Assembly: GCA_900543445.1 (NCBI GenBank)
Contig: UQRC01000037.1
Coordinates: forward strand, 1 to 23,485
Length of the DNA: 23,485 nucleotides
Direction: 5' to 3'
Origin: an uncultured Lachnobacterium sp.
GTDB lineage: Bacteria > Bacillota > Clostridia > Lachnospirales > Lachnospiraceae
Shown: positions 16,793 to 23,485 of the stretch, piece by piece
Numbering within the stretch: the first letter of the stretch is position 1
Layout: every line of letters starts with the position of its first letter
Notes under the pieces: generated by a model
Database searches by the model: none
What the model was told of the DNA's origin: nothing
What the model saw: the letters and a program-made list of their open reading frames with translations, nothing else
Translations under genes and position numbers: made by a program

Positions 16793-19312
16793 GTGGATGA
16801 CAAGATATTTGATCAAATTCAGCAGGTTGATTTGAAGAAAACCATGGAAACCTCCTATATCGACTATGCGATGAGTGTTATTGCTAGTCGTGCATTGCCG
16901 GATGTCAGAGATGGTTTGAAGCCGGTACAGAGACGTGTTCTCTATTCCATGATTGAGTTAAATAACACGCCGGATAAGCCACATCGTAAGTGTGCGCGTA
17001 TCGTCGGTGATACGATGGGTAAGTACCATCCGCATGGAGACAGTTCTATCTACGGAGCACTTGTCAACATGGCGCAGCCTTGGTCGACAAGATATCCACT
17101 TGTAGACGGACATGGTAACTTTGGATCTGTGGATGGAGACGGCGCAGCTGCAATGCGATATACAGAGGCTCGTCTGTCGAAGATCTCAATGCAGATGATT
17201 CAGGATATCAACAAAGATACGGTTGATTTTATACCGAACTTTGATGAGACGGAGAAGGAACCAACGGTACTTCCTTCCCGCTATCCGAACCTTTTAGTAA
17301 ATGGAACAACCGGTATCGCAGTCGGTATGGCAACCAATATTCCGCCACATAATCTTCGTGATGTGATTCATGCGGTTGTTAAGTTGATTGATAACGATAT
17401 TGAAGAGAAAGAGACCGATATCGATGAGCTGATCGATATTATTAAAGGACCGGATTTTCCGACCGGAGGTGTAATTCTTGGTACCGCCGGAATCAACGAA
17501 GCTTATCGTACCGGACGCGGCAAGATCCGTGTGCGGGCCGTAACGGATATTGAGCCGATGGACAATGGTAAGAACCGTATTGTTGTAACAGAACTTCCAT
17601 ATCTGGTAAATAAGGCCAGATTGATTGAAAAGATTGCGGAACTTCATAAGGATAAGAGAATTGATGGAATTACGGATCTTCGTGATGAGTCTGATCGTGA
17701 GGGAATGCGTATTGTGATCGAGCTTCGCCGCGATGTTAATCCAAGCGTTGTACTCAATCTTTTGTACAAACACACACAGTTACAGGATACATTCGGTGTT
17801 ATCAACCTTGCACTTGTGGATAACCAGCCGAAAATTCTGAATTTATATGAATTACTGAATTACTATCTGCTTCATCAGAAGGAAGTTATTACAAGACGTA
17901 CCAGATATGACTTGAACAAAGCGGAAGAGAGAGCCCACATCTTGCAGGGATTGATTATCGCTTTGGACAATATCGATGAAGTCATTGCGATTATCAGAGG
18001 CAGCAGAACCACACAGGATGCCAAGAATGCGTTGATGGAGAGATTCGGATTATCCGATGCGCAGTCACAGGCAATTGTGGATATGCGATTGAAGGCTCTG
18101 ACAGGTCTCGAAAGAGAAAAGTTGGAGAATGAGTATAAGGAATTGATGGCTTTGATCACAGAGTTAAAGTCTATTCTTGCCGATGAGAAAAAGCTTCTCA
18201 CAGTTATCCGTACCGAAATTCTTGCAATCGCTGATAAATATGGCGATGACAGAAGAACCCAGATCGGATACGATGAATTTGATATTTCTATGGAAGATCT
18301 GATTCCGGAGACCAACAATGTCATCACAATGACAAAGGTTGGTTACATCAAGCGTATGGGTACCGACAATTTCAAGAGTCAGAACCGTGGTGGCAAGGGA
18401 ATCAAGGGAATGGAGACCATCCAGGATGATTATATTGCGGAGATGCTTATGACAACTTCGCATCATTACCTAATGTTCTTCACCAACATGGGACGTGTAT
18501 ACCGAATTAAGGCATATGAGATTCCGGAAGCAAGCCGTACTTCAAGAGGTACTGCAATTATTAATCTGATTCCGCTGCAGCCGGATGAGAAGATTACAGC
18601 AATGATTCCGATTCGCAACTATGAGAAGGATAAATATCTGTTCATGGCTACAAAGAATGGAATTGTGAAGAAGACATCTGTCTTAGAATATGAGAATATC
18701 CGTAAGACGGGATTAGCTGCAATCAATCTTCGAGATGATGATAAACTGATCGAAGTTAAAATTACCGACAATAACGAAGATATTTTCCTGTTTACCAAGT
18801 ATGGTCAGTGTATCCGGTTCAAGGAAACCGATGTAAGAACAACCGGAAGAACAACTATGGGTGTCATCGGAATGAATCTTGCGGATGGAGATGAAATTAT
18901 TGCAATGCAGATGGCATCTCAGGGAGATTCCGTTATGATCGTTTCCGAGAAGGGACTTGGAAAATGCACATTGATCAGCGAATTTTCTCCACAGAATCGT
19001 GGCGGAAAAGGCGTGAAGTGTTATAAGATTACAGAAAAATCAGGAAACCTTGTCGGAGTAAAATCGGTAGGTAAGGATGATGAACTTATGTTGATCACAA
19101 CAGAAGGAATCATTATCCGTATCCGTGTCAATGATACTGCATTACTTGGAAGAGTGACATCCGGAGTGAAATTGATCAATCTTAAGGATGACATCACAGT
19201 TGCAAGTATAGCCAGAGTTGTGGAAGACAAATCATTAATGCCGCCGGAAGAGACAGAAGCTGAGAATTCAGTATCAGAAGAATCTTCTACAGATGAAACA
19301 GGCGAAAATTAA
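16793..19312 (+). CDS. gyrA: DNA gyrase subunit A
   Basis: An 839-residue DNA-cleaving subunit of gyrase. A GTG start (16793) follows AAGGAGGA by about 8 nt. The winged-helix domain contains the quinolone-determining stretch [20 protein letters not shown] (76-95) and the catalytic Tyr123 in [11 protein letters not shown]. The position equivalent to E. coli Asp87 is Gly88, while Ser84 (E. coli Ser83) is kept. The C-terminal beta-pinwheel carries a GyrA-box variant, QNRGGKG, at 530-536, and the same heptad recurs at 734-740. The protein ends in an acidic, Ser/Thr-rich tail (about 818-839). It is coupled to gyrB, 14 bp upstream. Confidence 0.98.
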   Translation: MDDKIFDQIQQVDLKKTMETSYIDYAMSVIASRALPDVRDGLKPVQRRVLYSMIELNNTPDKPHRKCARIVGDTMGKYHPHGDSSIYGALVNMAQPWSTRYPLVDGHGNFGSVDGDGAAAMRYTEARLSKISMQMIQDINKDTVDFIPNFDETEKEPTVLPSRYPNLLVNGTTGIAVGMATNIPPHNLRDVIHAVVKLIDNDIEEKETDIDELIDIIKGPDFPTGGVILGTAGINEAYRTGRGKIRVRAVTDIEPMDNGKNRIVVTELPYLVNKARLIEKIAELHKDKRIDGITDLRDESDREGMRIVIELRRDVNPSVVLNLLYKHTQLQDTFGVINLALVDNQPKILNLYELLNYYLLHQKEVITRRTRYDLNKAEERAHILQGLIIALDNIDEVIAIIRGSRTTQDAKNALMERFGLSDAQSQAIVDMRLKALTGLEREKLENEYKELMALITELKSILADEKKLLTVIRTEILAIADKYGDDRRTQIGYDEFDISMEDLIPETNNVITMTKVGYIKRMGTDNFKSQNRGGKGIKGMETIQDDYIAEMLMTTSHHYLMFFTNMGRVYRIKAYEIPEASRTSRGTAIINLIPLQPDEKITAMIPIRNYEKDKYLFMATKNGIVKKTSVLEYENIRKTGLAAINLRDDDKLIEVKITDNNEDIFLFTKYGQCIRFKETDVRTTGRTTMGVIGMNLADGDEIIAMQMASQGDSVMIVSEKGLGKCTLISEFSPQNRGGKGVKCYKITEKSGNLVGVKSVGKDDELMLITTEGIIIRIRVNDTALLGRVTSGVKLINLKDDITVASIARVVEDKSLMPPEETEAENSVSEESSTDETGEN

Positions 19313-19349
19313 TCGTTTGTATTTCATTCATAAAAGGATAAAAGATAAG

Positions 19350-19375
19350 GAAGCAGGGTTTTTAAGCCCTGCTTC
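19350..19375 (+). terminator. Hairpin after gyrA (possible terminator)
   Basis: A 9-bp stem, GAAGCAGGG / CCCTGCTTC (19350-19358 and 19367-19375), with an 8-nt loop TTTTTAAG, 38 bp after the gyrA stop. The stem is GC-rich enough for an intrinsic terminator, but the following TGTAATATAAAAG is not a T tract, so it may be leaky or act as an RNA 3'-end stabiliser. Confidence 0.5.
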
Positions 19376-19402
19376 TGTAATATAAAAGAGGAGAAAAACG
19401 TT

Positions 19403-20302
19403 ATGCCACAGAATTTTTATGAATTGCTATGGATATTTATTATCTATGCGTTTATTGGCTGGTGTACGGAAGTCAGTTATGCAGCAGTTAACAGGGGAAT
19501 ATTTGTAAACCGCGGATTTTTAAATGGTCCATATTGTCCGATTTACGGATGTGGAGTTGTGATCGTTGTAGCAGTATTAACGCCGTTAAAAGAAAATCTA
19601 TTCTTTTTATTTGTAGGATCCTTTTTACTGACGTCAATATTAGAGTATATTACAGGTTTTGTTTTAGAAAAAGTATTTCACAACAAATGGTGGGATTACA
19701 GTAATCTGCCTTTTAACATAAAAGGGTATGTGTGCTTAAAGTTCTCAATTTATTGGGGATTGGCATGTACATTTATTATGGATATCATTCATCCGATCAT
19801 TTATAAATTTATCACGATTATTCCACATATTCTCGGCGTAGTGTTGATAACTATTCTGATGGCAGGCTTTACTGTGGATGTTTGTCTTACAGTATCTACA
19901 ATTCTTAAGTTTAATAAGAGAATTAAAGCTTTGGATGAAATTGGAGTTAAAATTCATAATCTTTCCGACGAAATCGGAGAACGTGTGTATGAGAATGCAA
20001 CCTTTGCAATGGAAAAATCCGAAGAATTCCAGAAATCACATGAAGATATCATAGAGAAAATTGAGGAGACAAAAACAAATATCTCTGAGAAAACAAGTGA
20101 ATTTAGCTTAAAGCAAAAGAATGCTTATGAGGAGAAGAAGCAGGAATTGGAGAATCTGAAAGCAAAATACAAAGAGATTGCTTCCACAAAAACATTTGGA
20201 TTCAAGCGTCTGGTTAAGGCTTTTCCTAATATGAAATCCATTGATCATAAGGAAGCATTGGAACGATACAAGAATCACTTAAAAACAATGAAACGAAAAT
20301 AA
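19403..20302 (+). CDS. CmpB-type multi-pass membrane protein ('putative ABC transporter permease')
   Basis: A 299-residue membrane protein of the ABC_trans_CmpB family (I believe PF06541); the ABC name is historical and no ATPase is encoded nearby. It has about five hydrophobic segments: 8-28, 48-62, 66-90, 113-137 and 139-168. Family signature residues are seen: FIGWCTEV (17-24), RGFLNGPYCPIYGCG (37-51) and KWWDYSNLPFNIKGYVCL (95-112). Residues about 172-265 are charged heptad-like sequence (predicted coiled coil), followed by a basic tail. GAGGAG about 9 nt upstream supports the ATG. It is placed between gyrA and the fumarase genes. The substrate or partner is unknown. Confidence 0.8.
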   Translation: MPQNFYELLWIFIIYAFIGWCTEVSYAAVNRGIFVNRGFLNGPYCPIYGCGVVIVVAVLTPLKENLFFLFVGSFLLTSILEYITGFVLEKVFHNKWWDYSNLPFNIKGYVCLKFSIYWGLACTFIMDIIHPIIYKFITIIPHILGVVLITILMAGFTVDVCLTVSTILKFNKRIKALDEIGVKIHNLSDEIGERVYENATFAMEKSEEFQKSHEDIIEKIEETKTNISEKTSEFSLKQKNAYEEKKQELENLKAKYKEIASTKTFGFKRLVKAFPNMKSIDHKEALERYKNHLKTMKRK

Positions 20303-20325
20303 TAAAACAGTAGCGAGAGGAAATT

Positions 20326-21171
20326 ATGATACGAACAATTAATACAGAAGAGATTACTGCAGTTGTAAAGGAAATGTGCATAGAGGCAAACCATTTTTTG
20401 TCTCCTGATATGGATGCTGCAATGAAAAAAGCATTGGAAAATGAAAAATCCGAACTCGGAAAGAAAATTTTAAATCAGTTACAGGATAATTTGAAGATTG
20501 CCGGAGAAGAAATGATACCAATCTGCCAGGATACCGGTATGGCTGTCTTTTTTGTGGAAATCGGACAGGATGTACATTTTAAGGGAGAATGGATTGAAAA
20601 CGCAATCAATGAAGGCGTTCGTCAGGGATATACAGACGGATATTTGAGAAAATCCGTCGTTAAAGATCCTATCCTTCGTGAAAATACAAAAGATAATACA
20701 CCGGCTGTCATTCATTATTCAGTTGTTCCGGGCAATCAGGTAACCATCACTTTTGCCCCGAAAGGATTCGGAAGTGAAAATATGAGCCGTGTGTTTATGT
20801 TAAAGCCGGCAGACGGAATTGAAGGTGTCAAGAATGCTATATTAACTGCGGTCAAAGATGCAGGACCGAATGCCTGTCCACCAATGGTAATTGGTGTAGG
20901 AGTTGGAGGCACATTTGAAAAGTGTGCTCTTCTTGCCAAGAAAGCATTAACCAGACCGGTCGGAGAACACTCAAATGTAGAGTATGTAGCGGATATGGAA
21001 AAAGAGATGCTGGAGAAAATCAACAAACTAGGCATCGGACCTGGCGGACTTGGTGGAACAACAACTGCTCTTGCAGTTAATATCAATACTTATCCAACAC
21101 ATATTGCAGGACTTCCGGTAGCGATTAATATCTGTTGTCATGTAAACAGACATATTGTTCGCGTTTTATAA
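20326..21171 (+). CDS. Class I fumarate hydratase, alpha subunit (TtdA/FumA-N type)
   Basis: A 281-residue subunit of the two-gene 4Fe-4S fumarase/tartrate dehydratase family, which interconverts fumarate and malate in anaerobes. Cluster ligands are probably Cys67 (PICQDTGMAVFF), Cys184 (GPNACPPMVIGVGVGG) and Cys270 or Cys271 (INICCHVNRH); the spacing fits the Cys105/224/318 pattern of E. coli FumA. GPGGLGGTTTALAV (238-251) is a family motif. GAGAGG before the ATG supports the start. The beta subunit follows 45 bp later. L-tartrate as substrate cannot be excluded from sequence, but fumarate is the usual assignment in Clostridia. No other citric-acid-cycle gene is in the window. Confidence 0.9.
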   Translation: MIRTINTEEITAVVKEMCIEANHFLSPDMDAAMKKALENEKSELGKKILNQLQDNLKIAGEEMIPICQDTGMAVFFVEIGQDVHFKGEWIENAINEGVRQGYTDGYLRKSVVKDPILRENTKDNTPAVIHYSVVPGNQVTITFAPKGFGSENMSRVFMLKPADGIEGVKNAILTAVKDAGPNACPPMVIGVGVGGTFEKCALLAKKALTRPVGEHSNVEYVADMEKEMLEKINKLGIGPGGLGGTTTALAVNINTYPTHIAGLPVAINICCHVNRHIVRVL

Positions 21172-21216
21172 AATATATTTTTAACAGACAGATGTTCAAA
21201 TTTGGGAGAAAACGAA

Positions 21217-21771
21217 ATGGATAAACATATAACGACACCAATTACAGAAAAAATTACTGCAGATCTTCATTCCGGAGATTATGTATATATTACAGGAGAA
21301 ATTTATGTAGCGCGTGATGCAGCTCATAAAAGAATGATCGAGGCTTTGGACAGAGGGGAAGATTTACCAATTAATATTGAGGATGCGACAATTTATTATA
21401 TGGGACCTTCACCGGCACGTGAGGGGCGTCCAATCGGATCTGCGGGACCAACAACAGCTACTCGTATGGATAAATATGCGCCGCGATTACTCGATTTGGG
21501 CGAAAAGGCGATGATTGGTAAAGGAAAACGATCAAAAGAAGTTATAGACGCTATTACAAGAAATAAAGCGGTCTATTTTGCAGCAGTGGGAGGTGCAGGC
21601 GCACTTCTTTCCAAATGCATTAAGAAGTCAGAAGTCATCTGTTATGATGATCTTGGAGCAGAGGCAATCCGAAAATTGTATGTCGAAGATTTTCCTGCAA
21701 TTGTCGTCATTGACAGAGATGGAAATAATCTGTATGAGACTGCAATCAAAGAATTTGCAAATTTAAAATAA
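21217..21771 (+). CDS. Class I fumarate hydratase, beta subunit (TtdB/FumA-C type)
   Basis: A 184-residue partner of the upstream alpha subunit, corresponding to the C-terminal half of single-chain FumA/FumB. Motifs: LHSGDYVYITGEIYVARDAAHKR (17-39), YYMGPSPAREG (60-70), GPTTATRMDKY (77-87, substrate-binding region) and YFAAVGGAGALLSK (120-133). GGGAG 8 nt upstream sets the ATG at 21217; an in-frame TTG fifteen bases earlier overlaps that ribosome-binding site and is rejected. The pair is co-directional, 45 bp apart, and almost certainly co-transcribed. Confidence 0.9.
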   Translation: MDKHITTPITEKITADLHSGDYVYITGEIYVARDAAHKRMIEALDRGEDLPINIEDATIYYMGPSPAREGRPIGSAGPTTATRMDKYAPRLLDLGEKAMIGKGKRSKEVIDAITRNKAVYFAAVGGAGALLSKCIKKSEVICYDDLGAEAIRKLYVEDFPAIVVIDRDGNNLYETAIKEFANLK

Positions 21772-21779
21772 ATGTAATA

Positions 21780-21788
21780 TGCTATAAA
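21780..21788 (+). promoter_or_regulatory. Extended -10 promoter candidate for the secreted protein
   Basis: TGCTATAAA (TGnTATAAT with one mismatch) lies 34 bp before the start codon; no good -35 is seen at the right distance, as is common for extended -10 promoters. Read-through from the fumarase operon is also possible, because no terminator separates them. Confidence 0.4.
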
Positions 21789-21821
21789 TAAACTTAGTTG
21801 AAAATGCAAAGGAGAATGGAT

Positions 21822-22937
21822 ATGAAAAAAAAATTATTGGCACTTACGTTAACACTTGGATTATTCATAGGAGCTGTGCAACCGATAACGGCTTATGCAG
21901 CAGATGATGAAAAGACAACACAGGCAATTGCAGCTGCAGAAGAAAAGACTTTTAATACGGATTATTCTGTAACATGGTCAGATGAAGTTCAGGAATGTTG
22001 GAGTAAAATCACACTTAATGAGCAGGGATTTATTAAAGTAGATATGTCAAAGCCTGAAAATAAGACATTAGGTGATATTGATCTCAATTTAAATATTTAT
22101 GATGAAAATGAAAAATGTATATATTTCTATAGAGATGAAAGAAATTTAATTGATGCAACAGTCAATGTTGGATTGGGCGAAGGTACATATTATATAGAAT
22201 TTTCTCCGCAGTATGATTATGTAAAGGGAAAAACTACAAATTATAAATTTACATTTACACCAGATAAATATTGCGAGATTGAAAAAAATAATACAAGAGA
22301 TACTGCCACAGACATGAAAACAGATCATGCATATACAGGAATAATGGGAAGTAATGCAGGAAGTTTCTCTAAAAATAAAGATGATGCAGATGTCTATGCA
22401 ATAACTTTAAAAAAAGGACAGCTTTATAAATATGTATTTAATAAAGAAAAAGGAACAACGATAGCAAAATTATACGGAACGAAAGTAAGCTTTGGAACAC
22501 TGTGGACATCTTATGCAAAAGAGAATTTTTGTGTATCACCAGATGATGTGTTTATCGCACCGTATTCTGGAGTGTATTATGCATATGTATATAATTATTC
22601 AGGAGATCAATATCAGTATAAAATAAGTGTTAATAATGTAACACCAAAGAAACCTACTTTAAATTCAATAAAAGCAGGGAATAAGATAGCTACAGTTAAT
22701 TGGACAAAAACCAAAGGAATGGGATATCAGGTTCAGTACTCTCTTAATAAGAATTTTAAGAATGTAAAAGCAATTGATGTTTCATCAACGAAAACAACAG
22801 CAAAAATCAAAAAGCTCTCTTCTAATAAAAAGTATTATGTAAGAGTAAGATCTTATACTAAGTATAATTCTGAAAAAGCAAAAGATAATTACAAATATTC
22901 ATCCTGGTCAAATGTGAAAACTGTTAAAGTAAAATAA
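21822..22937 (+). CDS. Secreted beta-sandwich protein with C-terminal fibronectin type III domain
   Basis: A 371-residue exported protein of unknown role. Residues 1-26 are a Sec signal peptide (MKKKLLALTL..., cleavage after Ala-Tyr-Ala). Two beta-rich modules follow (about 45-148 and 155-272), each ending in the Y-x-x-x-Y-Y and A-P-Y-S-G-V-Y-Y-A-Y-V-Y-N pattern of bacterial pre-peptidase C-terminal (PPC)-like domains; the second has DDADVYAITLKKGQLYKYVF (187-206). Residues about 276-370 look like one fibronectin type III domain (VNWTKTKGMGYQVQYSLNK, then KKYYVRVRSY). No catalytic domain, LPXTG motif or transmembrane anchor follows, so it is probably released or wall-associated. AAGGAG 7 nt upstream favours this ATG over the one six bases earlier. 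Base composition is more A/T-rich than the neighbouring core genes. A strong terminator follows. Confidence 0.75.
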   Translation: MKKKLLALTLTLGLFIGAVQPITAYAADDEKTTQAIAAAEEKTFNTDYSVTWSDEVQECWSKITLNEQGFIKVDMSKPENKTLGDIDLNLNIYDENEKCIYFYRDERNLIDATVNVGLGEGTYYIEFSPQYDYVKGKTTNYKFTFTPDKYCEIEKNNTRDTATDMKTDHAYTGIMGSNAGSFSKNKDDADVYAITLKKGQLYKYVFNKEKGTTIAKLYGTKVSFGTLWTSYAKENFCVSPDDVFIAPYSGVYYAYVYNYSGDQYQYKISVNNVTPKKPTLNSIKAGNKIATVNWTKTKGMGYQVQYSLNKNFKNVKAIDVSSTKTTAKIKKLSSNKKYYVRVRSYTKYNSEKAKDNYKYSSWSNVKTVKVK

Positions 22938-22950
22938 GTAATTAGTAAAG

Positions 22951-22986
22951 AGATAAGGGATTCTGATAGGATCCCTTATCTTTTTT
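22951..22986 (+). terminator. Strong intrinsic terminator after the secreted-protein gene
   Basis: An 11-bp stem, AGATAAGGGAT / ATCCCTTATCT (22951-22961 and 22971-22981), with a 9-nt loop and a T tract at 22981-22986. It is 13 bp past the stop codon and isolates the gene from the tRNA/rRNA region. Confidence 0.92.
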
Positions 22987-23016
22987 AAAAAATATAAAAG
23001 AAAAGTAAAATAATGG

Positions 23017-23045
23017 TTGACAAAGTAAAGTAATTTTAGTAAGAT
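23017..23045 (+). promoter_or_regulatory. Promoter of tRNA-Ser
   Basis: A perfect -35, TTGACA (23017-23022), a 17-nt spacer and TAAGAT (23040-23045, four of six). Initiation near 23052 leaves a leader of about 36 nt that consists almost wholly of two hairpins before the mature tRNA 5' end. Confidence 0.75.
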
Positions 23046-23051
23046 AAAAAA

Positions 23052-23083
23052 GCACTGCGAAAGCGTGCGGTCGTGAATACGAC
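23052..23083 (+). other. Two tandem hairpins in the tRNA-Ser leader
   Basis: Hairpin 1 (23052-23068) pairs GCAC-GC with GC-GTGC around a GAAA tetraloop and a bulged T at 23056. Hairpin 2 (23070-23083) pairs GTCGT with ACGAC around GAAT. They lie between the predicted start of transcription and the tRNA. A role in RNase P or other processing, or as a transcription signal, is inference. Confidence 0.55.
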
Positions 23084-23087
23084 AATT

Positions 23088-23175
23088 GCAGAAGTACTCA
23101 AGTGGCCGAAGAGGTGCCCCTGCTAAGGGTATAGGTCGGGTGACCGGCGCGAGGGTTCAAATCCCTCCTTCTGCG
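23088..23175 (+). tRNA. tRNA-Ser (anticodon GCU)
   Basis: A class II tRNA of 88 nt. The acceptor GCAGAAG (23088-23094) pairs with CTTCTGC (23168-23174), and G is the discriminator base at 23175. The D-arm region ACTCAAGTGGCCGAAGAGGT is typical of tRNA-Ser. The anticodon stem TGCCC/GGGTA encloses CTGCTAA, so the anticodon is GCT and it reads AGC and AGU. A long variable arm (GGTCGGGTGACC region) and the T arm GAGGGTTCAAATCCCTC complete it. The terminal CCA is not encoded and must be added after transcription. Confidence 0.95.
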
Positions 23176-23219
23176 TTAACTTCTTTAAAAAATAAATTTT
23201 AAAAAAGTTAAAAAAGTTG

Positions 23220-23248
23220 TTGACAAACAAATGCGAAGCTGATATACT
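23220..23248 (+). promoter_or_regulatory. rRNA operon promoter
   Basis: TTGACA (23220-23225), a 17-nt spacer and TATACT (23243-23248): a near-consensus strong promoter followed by about 170 nt of leader to 16S rRNA. A second TTGACA at 23265-23270 has no good -10 at 16-18 bp and is probably not a promoter. Confidence 0.85.
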
Positions 23249-23254
23249 TAAGAA

Positions 23255-23426
23255 GTTGTCGCGGTTGACAACAAAACAAAGAACCTTGATAACTGAACAG
23301 TGAAAAACCTTGAAAGATTTTGAGAATAATTCAAGAACGCTTCTATTAAAGAAGCAACCTTAAAACAGTAAATCAGGACATTGTTTCTGATTAATTGCCA
23401 GATTAATTCTGGCAGGAAAAAACTTT
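23255..23426 (+). other. 16S rRNA leader with hairpins and boxA-like sequence
   Basis: The transcribed leader contains a hairpin at the expected start site (GTTGTC/GACAAC, 23255-23260 and 23267-23272) and a boxA-like GAACCTTGATAACTGAAC (23281-23298), typical of Firmicute rRNA leaders and antitermination. Four more inverted repeats follow: CTTGAA/TTCAAG (23309-23335), GCTTCT/AGAAGC (23339-23355), AATCAG/CTGATT (23371-23392) and TGCCAGA/TCTGGCA (23396-23414). The last lies just before mature 16S and is probably a processing element. Confidence 0.65.

Positions 23427-23485
<59 letters not shown>

Noticed and set aside
21411..21426. A CACGTG core inside the fumarase beta gene.
   Set aside because: The flanks (ACCGG and AGGGG) do not match the parS arms; it is coding sequence for the conserved SPAREG motif.
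23177..23210. TAACTTCTTTAAAA/TTTTAAAAAAGTTA as a terminator after tRNA-Ser.
   Set aside because: The stem is nearly all A/T with a mismatch and is unlikely to stop polymerase; the rRNA promoter follows directly, so read-through would be harmless.
23265..23293. Second rRNA promoter starting at TTGACA (23265-23270).
   Set aside because: No acceptable -10 hexamer lies 16-18 bp downstream, and the hexamer is the right arm of a leader hairpin.

Overview
The window is a chromosomal replication-origin region from a low-GC Gram-positive anaerobe of the Clostridia, most probably a Lachnospiraceae. The gene order rsmG-mnmG-mnmE-jag-yidC-yidD-rnpA-rpmH / dnaA-dnaN-yaaA-recF-gyrB-gyrA is the classical Firmicute oriC block. 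The family-level call rests on recall of the YidC, RnpA and GyrA sequence style and of the CmpB-like gene beside gyrA; the genus cannot be fixed from sequence alone.

Layout. At 1-176 there are two perfect 16-bp parS centromere sites, so parA/parB probably lie just off the left edge. At 177-3146 three accessory genes separate the parS sites from the rsmG block: an iron-sulfur flavoprotein (minus), an orphan DegS-like histidine kinase (minus) and a membrane-anchored alpha/beta-hydrolase-fold protein whose catalytic residues look lost (plus, against the local replication direction). At 3258-7430 is the leftward mnmE-mnmG-rsmG unit (tRNA wobble uridine and 16S rRNA modification). At 7575-10294 is the leftward rpmH-rnpA-yidD-yidC-jag unit, closed by a strong terminator after jag. 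oriC is bipartite: DnaA boxes lie in the 385-bp rpmH-dnaA gap and in the 320-bp dnaA-dnaN gap, where a candidate unwinding element is also found. Rightward from there run dnaA, dnaN, yaaA, recF, gyrB and gyrA, then a CmpB-type membrane protein, the two subunits of an oxygen-sensitive class I fumarase, a secreted beta-sandwich/FN3 protein, tRNA-Ser(GCU), and the promoter, leader and first roughly 59 bases of a 16S rRNA gene that runs off the right edge.

How it works together. Almost every gene points away from oriC, so transcription follows the forks. The right arm supplies initiation (DnaA), the clamp (DnaN), repair (RecF) and supercoiling (GyrAB). The left arm supplies ribosome and tRNA maturation and membrane protein insertion, and parS supplies origin segregation. 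I found no phage, insertion sequence, CRISPR array or toxin-antitoxin locus. No complete new system is visible. The items most worth a second look are the hydrolase-fold pseudoenzyme, the parS sites that look like transcription terminators, the orphan DegS-like kinase with an altered phospho-acceptor motif, the lineage-type substitutions in YidC, RnpA and GyrA, and the structured leader in front of tRNA-Ser.
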